Source: Anas platyrhynchos
Lineage: Eukaryota > Chordata > Aves > Anseriformes > Anatidae
DNA: 64,000 bases
Reading direction: 5' to 3'
Assembly (NCBI RefSeq): GCF_047663525.1
Contig: NC_092621.1
Coordinates: 81,148,501 to 81,212,500, forward strand
Both the position numbers and the translations under genes were made by a program. The notes beneath the pieces were generated by a model that was given only the letters and a program-made list of their open reading frames with translations, had not been told where the DNA came from and made no database searches. Shown piece after piece: positions 1 to 13,000 of the stretch. Every line of letters begins with the position of its first letter. The first letter of the stretch is position 1.

Positions 1-2228
1 GAGGTACTGCGTGGAGTTAGATGATCAGCCAAGAATGTTCTCTGACTGCAGTAAGGCTCCTTGTGGTTCCTCTCATCCAGGGCTCCCAGGGCTTCCCCAG
101 AAAGTTTTGGGACTGACTGCATCTGCAGTGGTAATAAATTGTGTTGTATCTATTGGCTACTGTGTGGATTCTTGCCAACCCTGGACTCTGGACCTCCAGT
201 CCCAAGCAGATATCCACGACTGCTGGAAGATGGATATCACAGTAGTAAGCACTGCCTGAGAGCAGAAGGAGTTGACCCGTGTTACTCACATTTTTTACCA
301 TAAAGTACAGAAACATCTACCCTCCAGCTGTGATCTTTCACAAGCAGTGCAGCTCCTGCCCTTGGCATTGGGCGCTTGTGTGTGGTCACAGTGGAAATGA
401 CATGCCCTGGGTGTGATCTCGTCAGCTACTCGAATCTGAATACCCCCAAATGGGGATCACACTGCTGTCACCATCTGCTGCAGTGGGAAGCTTGCCTTCA
501 GCAAATCTGTGGCAGGTAACAGGGCCTCAATGCTTCAACAACACCTCAATGGTCCTCTCATACCTATTTCTTTCATAGCCCGTGGGAAATACATCGAGGG
601 CTCTTCCAAGACCCCTGCTGCAATCTCATTTTCACTAATTTTTGGGCTCTGATGGCTAAAGTTGGCTGAAGAATGTCTGCCGCACCAGGGTAATCCACAT
701 GAGCCAAAACATCTACAGAAATCTAGCACATGGACCAGACTACGAATCATTCATAGTCTTGCATGTGATACTAAACAGTACCGCCAACAATGCCCTGCAT
801 TCGTCAGGTCCTCAGCACAAAAGTAGTCTGTACCAGCTGGCCGCAAACAATTCAATGCAATTATAAGATGCTAATATTCTTTCCAGCAAATCTAAGAATC
901 ATTGTATTTGGAAGAAAAGGATTTGCTGTTCTTCTGGAAAGGGACCAAGATGAAAAGAGAATAACTGGATTTACTGAAGTTGCCATCCAAGTTTCCAGCA
1001 TGGTTGGCAAAGTGAATTTCCTCAGCTGTACAACTCTGGCTGCACACTGTTACATGACCAGAATTCACTTAGGACTGCAGTGGAGCCTTCAGTATGGGTT
1101 TTGAAGACCTTTGGTTTAATATTCAAATAAATGTTTAAACATTCATGTCCTTCCTTCAGCTGACAGACCCATCTTGGATCACACTGGTAACAGATTTATA
1201 GCCTCTCTGAAAATGTGCTCTCCGACGGCTGCAGGAGAATAATACTTTGCACTTTGATGGTATATTTCTTTTTGAGACCTCAGAGCACTTTGCAAGTGCA
1301 CAATAATTAGTTAAGCCTCACAACGCGCCTCTTCAGGGGGTAGGCACTGTGTTATTATTTCCATTTAACAGATGTTTAAAATGAAGTATGGTGATGTTAA
1401 TTCCCAATGTCAAACAGAAAAGGCACGGTTGCGGTGTGCTACAGACAGTCACAGCAAAGGAGACACTTACGCCAAACATTATCATCTGCAGCACTTCATA
1501 ATGCTTAGCATGAAATGAAGCCAAAGTAATTGCTAGAATTTCAGCCTGTGCCTGCTGTCCTGGCAGTGTGGATGGAAAGTCTTTGTGTAATGAAGCCAGT
1601 GTGTAAGGTTCCGTCTCCCACGGTGCATAGGTAAAGGCTCTATTTTGTGCACTTCACGGCATGGGGAGCCCAGCTTGCTGGAGGCCACTTACCTTTATGA
1701 ATAGCACAGTGTGCAGCAGGAGTGGCTATTTTGCCAGCAGCACTTGCTTCTCAGGTGATCTACTTTACTCATTTCCAGCATGTCTGAGAAGTTTCTCGTA
1801 AATGCTCTGGCCTGAGCAGTACCTAGGCACTGCTAATGACATCCAGCAAAGAGGAAGCCTTGCCATTTCTGCAGCTCAGGCACAGCTTGGATGCGCTGCA
1901 GGTGGCCAAGCTCCCTGTGGAGCCAAACACTGTTCGGCTGAGCAGAAGCAGCAGGAAACGCTGAGATCTCCAAATCACCCACAGAAAAGGGCCAGAAATA
2001 GTGACACCAAGGTTGAGGCATGTAGAAAAAAGTGCAAGAGATACCTCACAGTCCCGGATGCTATAAAAGTAATCAATTTGTCCATTTCTCAAAGTAAGGA
2101 CAGGGAAGAAAACACCAGAGAGCTGAGGTTACAAACCAGAAGATACAAAAAATCTCATCTGTTAATGAGATCTACTGGAATTACAAGGATGAACAGATGA
2201 TAAAGGAGAAATGATTGACTTTACTCAG
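1..2228. other. unassigned sequence, no supported gene
   Basis: No recognisable gene or repeat family. Two open frames stand out slightly: 790-1104 (+, 104 codons), whose stop is followed about 20 bases later by an AATAAA at 1126-1131, and 1802-2200 (+, 132 codons), basic toward its C-terminus. Neither shows a domain I recognise. There is no convincing exon structure around them, so both are treated as chance frames. Confidence 0.5.
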
Positions 2229-2300
2229 TAAAAAAAAAAAAACAAAAAAAACAAAAAAACAACAAAAAAAAAAAAAAAAAAAAAAAAAAAAACAATAAAA
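2229..2300. repeat. A-rich tract
   Basis: About 60 bases of almost pure A with scattered C interruptions. It could be a simple-repeat tract or the tail of an old retrocopy. The 200 bases upstream do not read as any gene I recognise, and avian CR1 machinery rarely makes poly(A)-tailed retrocopies, so simple repeat is preferred. Confidence 0.85.
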
Positions 2301-3636
2301 ACAAGTATGATGGAATTCAAAGTTTGCTGCAATTAGTATCCTAGTCTAAATGGGTTGCTCACTGCAGTAATAAATTCAGAACCATTGCTTTCAGCCTGCC
2401 CTTTTCACAGGCAAGTGACACAGAGATGGCACCATCCCAAGGTAAAACCTAAGATTATGAGCTCTTACACATTACTGGGTATCACAGTGTAACAAGCGAC
2501 TGTTTTTCTAATCTTTCTCTCCTTTTCGTCTCCCTGTACCAGATACTGCGGTAATACTCTCCCTGGTATGTCAAGTGCTCTGCAGGCTCCAGAAAATACG
2601 TGTTCTTGGTTAGAAAAGGACATGATTTCTCAGCCAGAGTTTGAACCCAAGAGGATTATGAAATGGGACTATGTCTTTCAGAGTTTCCCAGGCAATTAAG
2701 CACACATGAGCTCTTTTACCACCAAACCTCTCCAGGTTTTCCCAACACCCTGAATTTGCTTTATAAAACTTCCAGAAGGGTCTTATAAAGTTTAGAAAAA
2801 TGTACAACGAAGGCAAAACAAATTGCAACAGGATAAAATAAAGTAAAATAAAATAAAATGAATTTTAAAAGAGTGCATGTAGAGTGAATTTCCACCTGAA
2901 CTGCAGTCCTCAGTGTAGACATGCTGCATCACCGCCTTTCCACCACTTGCATTATCAGTGATTCTCTTTTCTGGTGCAGGTAGACTCTGAAGAACCTTTG
3001 TTTGAATTTCTTTATATTAATGTGACTAGAGAAAAAAAAAATATCCAGAAGCTATATAAATGTCTTTTTCTTCTCTTCTTAAATTATTTAATTTCTGAAA
3101 GCAAGAAAACCGTGTAGCAATCAGACAAGCACCCAGCAATCCATTAAATACCATTAGTCTTTCATCTTCCAAGCCAGTTTTGAATCATAGCATCTGAGAG
3201 AGTGAAGATAAAAACAAGCCCATCCTCTTGCTGCCTGGCACAATATTATTCCCTAGACAATACCTGGTAGTGCTTTTTTCAGTCTAACATTGATTGTATA
3301 GTGTAAAGGGGTTTTCACCACTTCTTTGAGACAATTACTGTATCATTAGAAAGACAAGTCCTCTAGGAATTGTTCTTTATCTGCATCTTAAGTATGTTTC
3401 ATTGCATCACTTCTGATTTTGTTGTCTCACACAGTCTTCGCCAGTAGCCATCACTGTTTCTCTTGAAGATGTAAATTTGATAATAAAAGGTGTTAAAAAC
3501 TGCTATAACGATTCCTCATGGGTTACTTACTTAATTTGGAATGTAAGTGATAATGTGCTAGTTGTCCAAGTCTAGTAATGAAAGTTTGGAGGAAAATGTT
3601 GAAATGGGAAATACAAACATTAATATACAATAAATA
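2301..3636. other. unassigned AT-rich sequence
   Basis: Unique-looking AT-rich DNA with a short AAAAT-type run near 2833-2860. No gene, RNA or mobile element seen. Confidence 0.5.
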
Positions 3637-3661
3637 AATATATATATATATATATATATAT
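3637..3661. repeat. (TA)n microsatellite
   Basis: A perfect TA dinucleotide run that follows a short AAAT-type stretch. Confidence 0.9.
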
Positions 3662-3969
3662 TTTACATGTTCTATTGGTAGTTTCCATCCTAGCATCTGA
3701 GTGTGTTAGCCTTTGTTTTCACTAATCTGATATGAAAATTGCTTGAAATGGTCATGTCTTATTGGGGCAATCAAATGCTAAAATTCTGTGATATTAATGT
3801 AACATGATAGGAAATGGCTAATACTATAGACAGCTGCTAATTTGTTATGATGGGTCAGGTAGATAAAGTCTATATTGGTTTTGCATACTTTTCTGAACTA
3901 TTTTTACTTCTTTTTACAAAAAGAATGGAAGGTGACAAAGGGACAAGGATGTAGCAGTTGCTAATTTCC

Positions 3970-3999
3970 TTGAATGCCCTTGAATGCCCTTGAATGCCT
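3970..3999. repeat. 10-bp tandem repeat, three copies
   Basis: The decamer TGAATGCCCT is repeated directly at 3971, 3981 and 3991; the last copy is slightly altered at its end. A small local duplication, probably slippage-derived. Confidence 0.9.
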
Positions 4000-4000
4000 T

Positions 4001-6269
4001 TTCTTGTAAATTTTATGAATTCCGGTAGTATTCCTTGTTCAAAATCATACCAAATTCAGTGTGAGCCATCCTGTAGTTGTTTCACTGTCTTCAATTAAAG
4101 TCACTGAATCAGTCACTTAAGTATTTGCACTTTTATTTGGAAAAGATGGCTGTCAAAGGTATGACTTTCTTGTTTAATAAAGCTCTGTTTATTTGGAGAA
4201 TATCACAGGCCACTATCACACTGAGCTATGATTTTTTTTTTTTTTTCTACAGTCATGGAGAAGCTTTTGTAAGAATACAGATATTTTTATTTCCGTATAG
4301 TGGAGTAGCATGGATTTTCTTTCCAAGTTGTTTCGACTCTTAGTCATGCTCAGGCAGAGAATTCTGGTTTTACAAATTTCAGATAAATGGTAGCTGTTCA
4401 TGCTTGTGGGCAGGCAATGGAAGTTACTTATCTGTGCTTACACTTCATGGTCAGGAGATTAAAGAAAGACATTTCTTGGTAGCCTGCAGTTAAGTTCTTT
4501 CTTGCAAGCTTTGAGGTGACTGTCTCAGCCACTTATCAAAATATTTATTTTTTTTTTATGTCTTCTTCTCTATCTTATGCCAAACATTTCAGATACCATG
4601 TTTTGTAATTTAGAGAAGAATTTATGTAGCCTACATCTGTGAAGGACAGCCTCACTGTCAGTCTGCTGCCCCAGGAGAGGTAATGTCCCCTGGTTAGCAG
4701 GGACCTCTTCATCTGCTTCCCAAAGTAAAAAACCTACTGATCCAGCTGATGGAAAGGACATTTCCAAAGGAAATGGAAAGGGAAGGCAATTATCATCCTC
4801 AGCACAGGCTCGGTTCTTGCTGTATTGCTGGCTGTAATCTTCATTCTGCAATAGAAAGCTCTTCTGAAGAACTAAAAATGCAAGTGAAAACTTGCGGTAA
4901 GGTTTTCCATCATGTTCAGGCTGCTGGAGAGCAGAGTGCAGGAGCTGCCTACTTACAAACCAAGTGGCATTTTAGCACTCTAAGAAGGGGCTATGCTTTC
5001 CCTCCACACCTGAATTTCTGATGGCGATATAGGCATCAGAGAATGGTGGGCTTGGGAGTGAGTGGGTGCGTAATAGTCTTTGAAAATGGAAGATCTGAAT
5101 CATCATGCTAAACAGGAGAGCAGGCGTAACCCTGAGGTCTGACAGCAGCACAGCATTAATTGAGGAAAAACAAACCCTTTGGTACAGGAGACATTCTGAC
5201 TGCCTGGCAAGTGGTGGCTTTTTATTATTTTCAAGGGCTAAACACCAGGTTACTCAGAATAAAGTAGTGCACAGAAAAAGATCAAGTGCTCTAATGTCCC
5301 CAAATGTTAATGGGACTTAGGCAGTTGTCTGCCACTGTACATTAAAATGTCTTTCTTTTTGCACTTTCTTTCCCACTCAAAAACACTTTTACTGCCATGA
5401 AAAGCTATGCATGAAACTGCTGCTTTGAATAATGCAGTCTGTGTATTTGGAAATACAATTTTAGAAGACCACATAAACTAGGGCCAATTCCTATTAATTT
5501 ATTCCCATTTCACTTCCAGACCCCATCTTCCCTAAAAACACTGGAAATAGCATGAGTGAGTGCACATGAACATAAAAGCTTGAAAAGGTAAGGACAAAAC
5601 ATTGCATTTCAGAATGTCTGAAATAATTGATTTCTTTAAAAAGTGACATTTATTTCCTGTACTCTTTCAGTAACTCAGTCTCATTCTTTGCTCTTTCTCT
5701 CTCGCTCTCATTTTATGCTTATTTTAAAGCCTTGGAAGTTGTGTTGTTTTTTTTTTTTTTAAAAAGATCTTTTTTTAAAGGTTATGTTTAAGCTGGCAAC
5801 ACTAAGTTGTAATGTGTGTCTTAATGTAACATTTCTTACCCTGAAAAAATCTTTTTATTCCAAGATGACATTATCTACAGTTTACAAAATTATTATGATG
5901 ATTTTTCGGAAGGCTTGGCTTTGGACTTCTAGCCTTGACGCTTTACTTTTATGGAAAAATAAATTTACCTCAATTGGCTCTTAATGTCATCTGAAGAAGG
6001 GAAAAAAATAGCTGCTGGACCCCAAAATAATGTGGGTTGAAATTAGAATATATTTCATAGAGACGTGAACTGGCTAACCTGAATTTAGGATAGTGCAAGT
6101 ATTTTAACACATTTTATTACTACCTGAAACATATTGCAGACGGGTTTTAGAAAGAGCCTGAGAGTTGTTCTCAAGTACTCAGTACTGTTTACAGAAAACA
6201 AGATATACTGTGCTGCTGACTTTTGTGGGGCTCTTTGTAGACGTTCCCAGTATCAATAAAACAAATTAA
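4001..6269. other. unassigned AT-rich sequence
   Basis: No supported gene. Contains T homopolymers near 4231-4246 and 5745-5760, and a short inverted repeat, CATTTCC-AAA-GGAAATG, at 4759-4775. The open frames here are short and overlap on both strands, as expected by chance. Confidence 0.5.
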
Positions 6270-6680
6270 CTGAAATAACAGCTGTGCTAATTGCAGGCAA
6301 GCTTAAAAAGCTGAGACTCGTGTTTAGGTTTTTGAAATGCCAGTGGACTCAGCTAATTACCACATGCTGTCACAGTAGGAGCAGCCAGGTCATGTTATCA
6401 AGACCTTTGTTGTCCAAAAGCAAAGGAAATAACAGAAGGGAAGTACTCAGCACCTGAAATGCACACTGCGGGCAGCAGATGCCAAGCCCAGCCCCTTCCC
6501 TCCTCAGCACCAGCCTGACACCCGAGGCAGAAGAGCATATTCAGATCTGACAATTAAGCCCCAGGCACTCAGAGACACTCTCGCTTGGGATTAATTTTTA
6601 AGCAGTTTTAAAAGTGCCTCCCTCTTGGCATAAAGGGTTTTGCAACTCGTTTGCGTGACACATTTTGTTATTCACTTCAC
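6270..6680. promoter_or_regulatory. putative conserved non-coding element (SOX/homeodomain-like sites)
   Basis: A block of mixed-composition sequence without simple repeats, containing TAATTAC-type homeodomain cores, E-box-like CAGCTG (6280s), and a back-to-back pair of SOX-like heptamers: CCTTTGT at 6404-6410 and its inverted partner ACAAAGG-like CAAAGG at 6421-6426. The motifs are seen directly; enhancer function is inference from texture only. Cross-species alignment would decide. Confidence 0.3.
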
Positions 6681-6938
6681 TCCGTTCAAATTAAAGGATC
6701 CAAGCGTCTCTTTCTGCCCCTGAGACATCACATCACTGACGAGGACTCGTCCTGCTTGGAGATGCCCTGCCAAGAGCCATTCCCACCAGCTGCGTCCTCC
6801 TCTGGTCCATGGTGGGCTGAAGGTGGACAAAGTCGGGTAAAGCTGGTGGAGCTGCCCAGAGCAAGTGCTCCTCCCGATTGGAGCCAAGCCCTGTGAAATC
6901 ACAAAAGTCAAGTAAACTGAGAAAAGAATTTGGTCTTA

Positions 6939-6984
6939 AAAAAATAATAATAAGTAAATAAATAAATAAAAAACAAATTAAAAA
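6939..6984. repeat. A/T-rich simple repeat
   Basis: TAA and TAAA units in succession, followed shortly by an eight-G run at 6996-7003. Confidence 0.8.
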
Positions 6985-7599
6985 CCGTCGACATTGGGGG
7001 GGGAGGGAAGAGGGTATGATGACACCAACATAACTGAACATATTATTCTTTATTCTGATAATTTTTTTTTTCTGAATGATCCAAATTTACTATGTACTTC
7101 CTGAACATTGCCAAGCTTTTCAGTTCCCTCAGAGGAAAATAAAATTTGCCGTTAGTGAGATCCATTTGCTTGAAATTCCATGCCCAGGACAGAAAGAAAG
7201 GCATGCTCTGCCTTACTTTTGACACATCAGCTATGACATACACAAATCACAAGCTTTAAATTTCCACAATCACATGCCCCATTATCAGCCACACCAACGG
7301 TAGAGCAAGCTCAAAATAAAACTGCTTTGTTCCACCCGGGAGCTCAATAATATCCCTTATAAATCAGGGTTGGTTGTATGGTTTCTTGCACACATCCCCC
7401 AGACCGGCTCTGCGAAAGGCATTGACCATCCATACCACTTTCTTGCCTCTTTGTATCTGAAGAGTTATGCTGCTCTGGGGGGTAGGAGTGGGGGGGGATG
7501 AGGAGAAAAATTTATGGGTTATGAATACTGACACAGAAGATATTCTTTGTTTATTGAAGTCTTGTTTACATAAAAGCTCTTCACAGGCTACCCCCTAAG

Positions 7600-7950
7600 T
7601 CTGGAGGTCCTAAACCAGTGTCAGTGAGCTGTCTGGGCACTTTTTCCCACGTACTGCGCCAACAAAAGCGAACCATTAACGTTTGGCCCTTCAAGTTAGC
7701 GCGGCCCAAGCCTCCGTGGCAGGACGTCTGCCCGATATGTAAAATAATGGAATGAATGGATTCCTTGGAAACAATGATAACAAGACCTGGCTGAGCTAAC
7801 TGTGACAGCATGTGGTAATTTTCCAGCCCGCTGAGCCTGTAAAGAGAGCTGGAGCACAAAGCCCGGGCTGTGGGGCAGGTTGGTCTGAATGGCTGCAAAC
7901 AAGTGAAGAATATCTGATGATGTCATACACACAATCTGACAGATGGGACA
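7600..7950. promoter_or_regulatory. putative conserved non-coding element with retained CpGs
   Basis: Around 7648-7737 nine CpG dinucleotides occur in roughly 95 bases, far above the surrounding AT-rich desert. Immediately downstream is an interrupted inverted repeat, GGAAT...ATTCC, at 7749-7764 (TEAD-like half-sites), then an ACAATG SOX-like core near 7771 and TGATAAC. There is no open frame of note and no repeat family. The composition resembles vertebrate developmental enhancers; this is inference and not proven. Confidence 0.35.
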
Positions 7951-7985
7951 GGGTTTTTTGTCTGTTTTGTTTGGATTGTGCGTGT

Positions 7986-7986
7986 T

Positions 7987-8020
<34 letters not shown>

Positions 8021-8070
8021 CGTATATGTATATATATATTATTATTTAAAAAATATATATTTTTTTTAAC
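7986..8070. repeat. (TA)n microsatellite, compound
   Basis: TA run broken by TG and CG steps, then T/A-rich sequence. Its self-complementarity lets it fold into many alternative hairpins. Confidence 0.9.
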
Positions 8071-8219
8071 TTGACCTTGGCTGCTTATTTTTCAATGCAT
8101 TTGTGTGCTATGAGCTGTGTGGAAATCCACACCTGCGTTAACACCCCTTGCAGAAACACTTTCGTGTGTTGGGTTTAACAACCTAATTTCCTGGTGAAAA
8201 ATGGTGTGGGCTTGTGTGG

Positions 8220-8740
8220 TGGCTGCTCTGGGGATGGCGGGGGAAAGTTGCTGTGGAATGATGCATTATTTCTGTGCCGAGCCCTGGGACTGTTGTGAAC
8301 CTAGCTCCTCTGAATCCTAATACACGCTTTGAACGGCATAAAGAGGTATTGTCACTGCCTCAGCCTCGTCATTTCATCAGAGAAATGGACAACCAGAGGT
8401 ATCTAAACTGATTGCTAATTTTGGCTCGGTGTCAGGGAATAAAATGGGCTACAACATGTCCGTTTGCCTGCTAATCTATTACAAAATTGGTCTGTGTTTT
8501 TCTGTGAGGCTATGCAATAGTAAATAGGCTTTAGACATCATCAATGTACATCAGTACATATGCGTGATAATGTGGTTGTGTGCCTTCAGGGTCATGTTTG
8601 AAGGTTTAGATAAATGTAGTTAGGGAAGAGGTAATACAGCAGAATTAATTGCTGCTGTTGATAAGGCTCCTTACGGCTTCATAGACGAATAAATTTGGAA
8701 AGACGATTCCAGCTCTGTGTTTTCAGTTGAAGTGACAGTA
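8220..8740. promoter_or_regulatory. putative conserved non-coding sequence
   Basis: Repeat-free, mixed-composition sequence with several isolated CpGs and motifs such as TGATTGCTAATTTTGG and GAATTAATTGCTG. It has the texture of conserved non-coding DNA but no diagnostic signature. Only alignment with other birds or mammals can confirm it. Confidence 0.2.
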
Positions 8741-8759
8741 CAGGTACAGAGAACACACT

Positions 8760-9997
8760 TCTGAGTTTTTTTTACCACCTTTGAAAGTGGATTAGACTTT
8801 TCATGTGCCCCAAGGGGGAGATCCTACACAGAAATTTTGAGCATATTTTGATTGCATCTTTCTCTTTCCCACTCAATGCTATTTATCTTTTTGGCTGTGA
8901 GCTCTTTGAGACAGCACCCAAAGCACGGTGAGATGTTGACAATAGGAAGAGAGCAGATGTACATAAACACACACACTACTAAAAGAGAAACATACATTGA
9001 TTGTAGGGAATTTTTCTCTAAGCCTGACACTGTTAGCTAAAGCTTACACACACAGAGACACTGTTTTTAAATGACTAAGCGTAGCTTGAGTAAACAAATC
9101 AGAAGGCTAACTTTTGAGGACTCTGTTTTCCTACTGGCTTTCAGGATAATATTTCAAGCAGAGAAATTGTGGAGAGGGATAATTTTTATCACAGCTTGAA
9201 ATTTTTGTTACCAATGATGTGTATTATATCTATGTCTTTTCAGCAGCCAAGGTTTCAGTCCCTATTATATTAAACACTCTGCAAACACACAGTAGCTGGC
9301 AGGCTCTGACCCAATGAGTTTTCAGTGTAAAAGGCAAACTCAATACAGAGACAGGCTCAAGATTTCTCTGTACCACCCTTAAATCCCTCCCATCCACACT
9401 AGGATAGAAGTGCCATGTTTTTCTTAGACTGTGGACAAGTAGTTTGACCATCCATTACATAACTTAAATTTCAGGTTGAGTTTATTGCTAGGGAATCACT
9501 TTCTGGCTTCATTTTGTTGTGTTCCATCAGTAATATGAAGTAGCATGTTTGCAACGTTGAAACCTCAGCAACCAGACAGGAAAGCAGAAAACCACAGGCT
9601 TTCCAGCACCTGCTCTGAAGCCATACAAGAATATTTCTGAATATCTGCAAGCTTTGCCTTTTCATTGCTCCCTGAGTTACGGAAAGCTACAGAAAGGAAG
9701 TTTCCAAGTTATGGTAGTTATGATTTGCCACCTTTTGCTTAATACTTACAGGCAAGACCTTTCCACCCAGGAAGTATCTCTGCTTTTCAGAGAATTTGCA
9801 ACGTTCTGACTTTGGGAAGTTTCTCTTTGGATTTTTTATTTTAGATTTCATTTTTTGGACTAAGTGAGTACCTGGAGGAGAACAGCCTGTGCCAAAGGTT
9901 CAGCAGGTTCCACTCTTTCAATGCAGACATCAGTATGCATGAGTGTATATATCCCAGGTATCCCTGAAACAAAATAAGAACATGTGACTCATTATCA
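8760..9997. other. unassigned sequence
   Basis: No gene or mobile element recognised. Short open frames occur on both strands without any recognisable domain. Confidence 0.5.
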
Positions 9998-10033
9998 GTT
10001 TTGTTTTGTTTTGTTTTGTTTTGTTTTGTTTTT
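9998..10033. repeat. (GTTTT)n pentanucleotide
   Basis: About seven near-perfect GTTTT units. Confidence 0.9.
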
Positions 10034-13000
10034 CTGGTCAAAAATTCATACATCTATTTGCAAAGAGCCCACAGAATGTAACTATGGAAAGAGAGGGTTT
10101 AGAATTTGGGTTACTGTAGAGGATGTGTGATGGTGACTTCGAGCTGCAAACAGTTCTGGTGAAGTGAAAAGTAATGTGTTTTGGGTTACCAGATGTGCCT
10201 TGTTTCATCAAGGAAGCATTTGCAGTGGGACACAAAATAACTCATCAAATCACAGTAGATAATTTTGTAATTAAAAAGCATTTTTTCATGTTTATATTTT
10301 AGAACAAGGAAATGTATCGAGTGCTTAATTTTTAATTGAATTAATTGTTTATATTATTATTTTGAATTATGCCATAATAAGAAATTTTTAATGTTAGTAA
10401 ATAAAATATGACACACGGTAAAACTAAATATTCTAAATTATATCTATTTTATTGTGTCAAGTAAAGAACTATTGGTTCTAAGGAAACTATGAAGAATAAA
10501 GATAAATTTCTATGTTTTTTGCATGCTATAGATGCAACTTTGCTTTAGAGAAGACACACAGAATCTCCTTTGGATATAGCAAACTTTAGTCCCAGGTTTG
10601 TCTAAACTGATTTAATACGACCCAATCACATTTCTCCAGAAGATAAATATTAGTTCCTGCTGACTGTATTTCTTCTGAAGTAAACGTATGCATTACTAAG
10701 TCTGTAGAGTTGTTCCATTATTTCTATATACTCTTCTAGTCCTTCTACTTCATTTGCACATGCTCAAGCACTTGACCATGTGTGGGCAGGCATTTTGCTT
10801 ATATCTCAAAAATGGACATTCCTTAATTTCTGTGCTATGCTGCAGCAGCAGGGTCCTTGCCATCCCTTCACTTTGACATTGACATCTCTACTGCTTATGT
10901 CTTGGCAGAGCAGGCAAATTTTGGCACGTGTTTTAGGAGCTCTGTGTCTTTCCCCTCTCCATCTGCATCTTCTCCAAACTACTGATTTTAAAGACAACAA
11001 TAAAAGTCAAAAAATAATTTTAAAAAGTAATTTAAAATTTAAAATAAAATTCTTCATTTCTGTCTGAAGCATCTTAAAGCCTTTTCTTTTTATTCTCCTT
11101 TTTTTTTCTTTTTTTTTTCCTTGTCTTGTTATTTATTCCCCAATAAGTAGCACCAAAAAAAATAAATAAATAAAATAAAAAAACATAGCACTAAATTACT
11201 ATTTCATCCTCATATAACCATAAGACCATGATTCTGATCCTGTAAACCAAGGCTGCTTACAACCAGGTCTGGATCCAGCTCATGACATACAGGATTTGGT
11301 TACGAAGAGAAGTGTGAATCTGAGATCTCATTCTGGAAGAATATGCATTGTAATAATAGTTGGTTGAGTCATTCTTACATAGCAATGAAGCTACATTTTT
11401 AATGTAGAGTTCTCAAAATCCAAGTTGAAATGATTACTTATTTTTCAGTCTGTACAGAAGAAGAAAAAAGATATATGGCTTTGTTTGTGCATGAAATTGG
11501 TTTTAAATCTGTTAAACTGGTGAAAGCCCCTATGCAAACACACTTAATTGGTTTACATCTGGCTTGTATTAATTTAACTTCATTCAGTTTTCACGAAATC
11601 AATGCAAATGTGTAATTAGCTTAATGGCTCTTGCTCTTCCAGAACAATAGTCTTTCATTCTCGACAACAGGGAGCTGTTGTCATTTCCTAGAGATTCCAA
11701 AGGAGGTGTCAAGCCATGTTTATTTGATCACTTTTAGTATTTCACTGTGTCTTCCTTTGACTGTGTAGGGGCTGATTGTGTGTGTTAAATAACTGAAAGT
11801 GTCAGGCTGTGAGGACAGGGGCAAGGTAATCCAGAACAAGAAGCTTTACTGCATTTTTCTGAGTTCATATCAAAGAATGCTCGAAGGCAGAGACAGAGCA
11901 GGTCACTCAGTCCAGCCTCTGGGTATTTTCAGATGTTATTTTCTCCATATAATCTCCAACATTTGTCACTGGTCAAACAATCTCAGGTTGCCCTTTCTCA
12001 GGCAGTAAGTCAGTTCATTAATAGCTGTGGAACTTGGCTATTCTGTCTGCCTGTTGAAGTAAGCATTTCTTGCTTCTGAATAAAGTCATGACTTGTAGAT
12101 TTGTCTAGGCGGATAATGACCTCTGAGATCCTTCCAGCAGAGTTACGAGATGTTTGCTTTATTGCCTTGTATTCACTCCCCTGAAATGTTTGCATTTAGG
12201 AACATGCTTATTGCCGGGACAGATCCTGACATGTGCTTTGGAAATACTTGGAAATTTCCAAGTGCCATCAGTGCCCAAAGGAGAAAACAGATGTGAGTGC
12301 AACCTCACCAGGTGCCCTGCATGAGCTCCATGGGATCCAGCCTTGGACTTGACCAGAGGTCTCAAAAAGAAAAACATCTTGCACATGAAATAGATTACAC
12401 ATATTAACTCTCTGCTCCAAACCTTCTTGAGTGTTTGATTTCTGCAGCACACTGTTCCTTAGGGAGAAACAGGAAAAATGCAGGAAATATCCTGTAGGAC
12501 ATTTTTTGTGTAATGGATTGGGTGTCACCAGGAGAGCGGCTGAAGCCAGCGAGTTCATCCCAAGGCCTTGGGAACATCACAAACTCACAAAACCAATGAA
12601 GCAGCTTTCAGTTTCATCAAATGCAGTCATTATGCGAATTCCTTTTCCATAAATCATCCCAATGATATTTTCAATGGCGATTCAATATAAACCTACTTTT
12701 CCAATCAGGCATATCTGTGGTATGAAACACCGAAGAAAACCATGAAAGCTGCTTTTGTTAATTCACTCTGGAAATATAAATAACTGGACCAGTAGTCAGT
12801 TGCGTCTGACATGGGAGATCTGCTGGAGAAATTAAGATGCCTGTGGATAGTCTGAAATATTCACTAAATTACATACTGCAAGCTCTGACGGAAACCACTC
12901 ATACATTGTTTGAAATGACTGGCAACTGAGTTAGCATTTTGTGGCCAATATTGACCTTGTCCTTCTTAGCTATAAATTTCTATAAATTAATGCACTTTTC

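Noticed and set aside
2080..2300. Poly(A) following an open frame, as in a processed pseudogene
   Set aside because: No recognisable parent gene, no target duplication seen, and processed pseudogenes are rare in birds.
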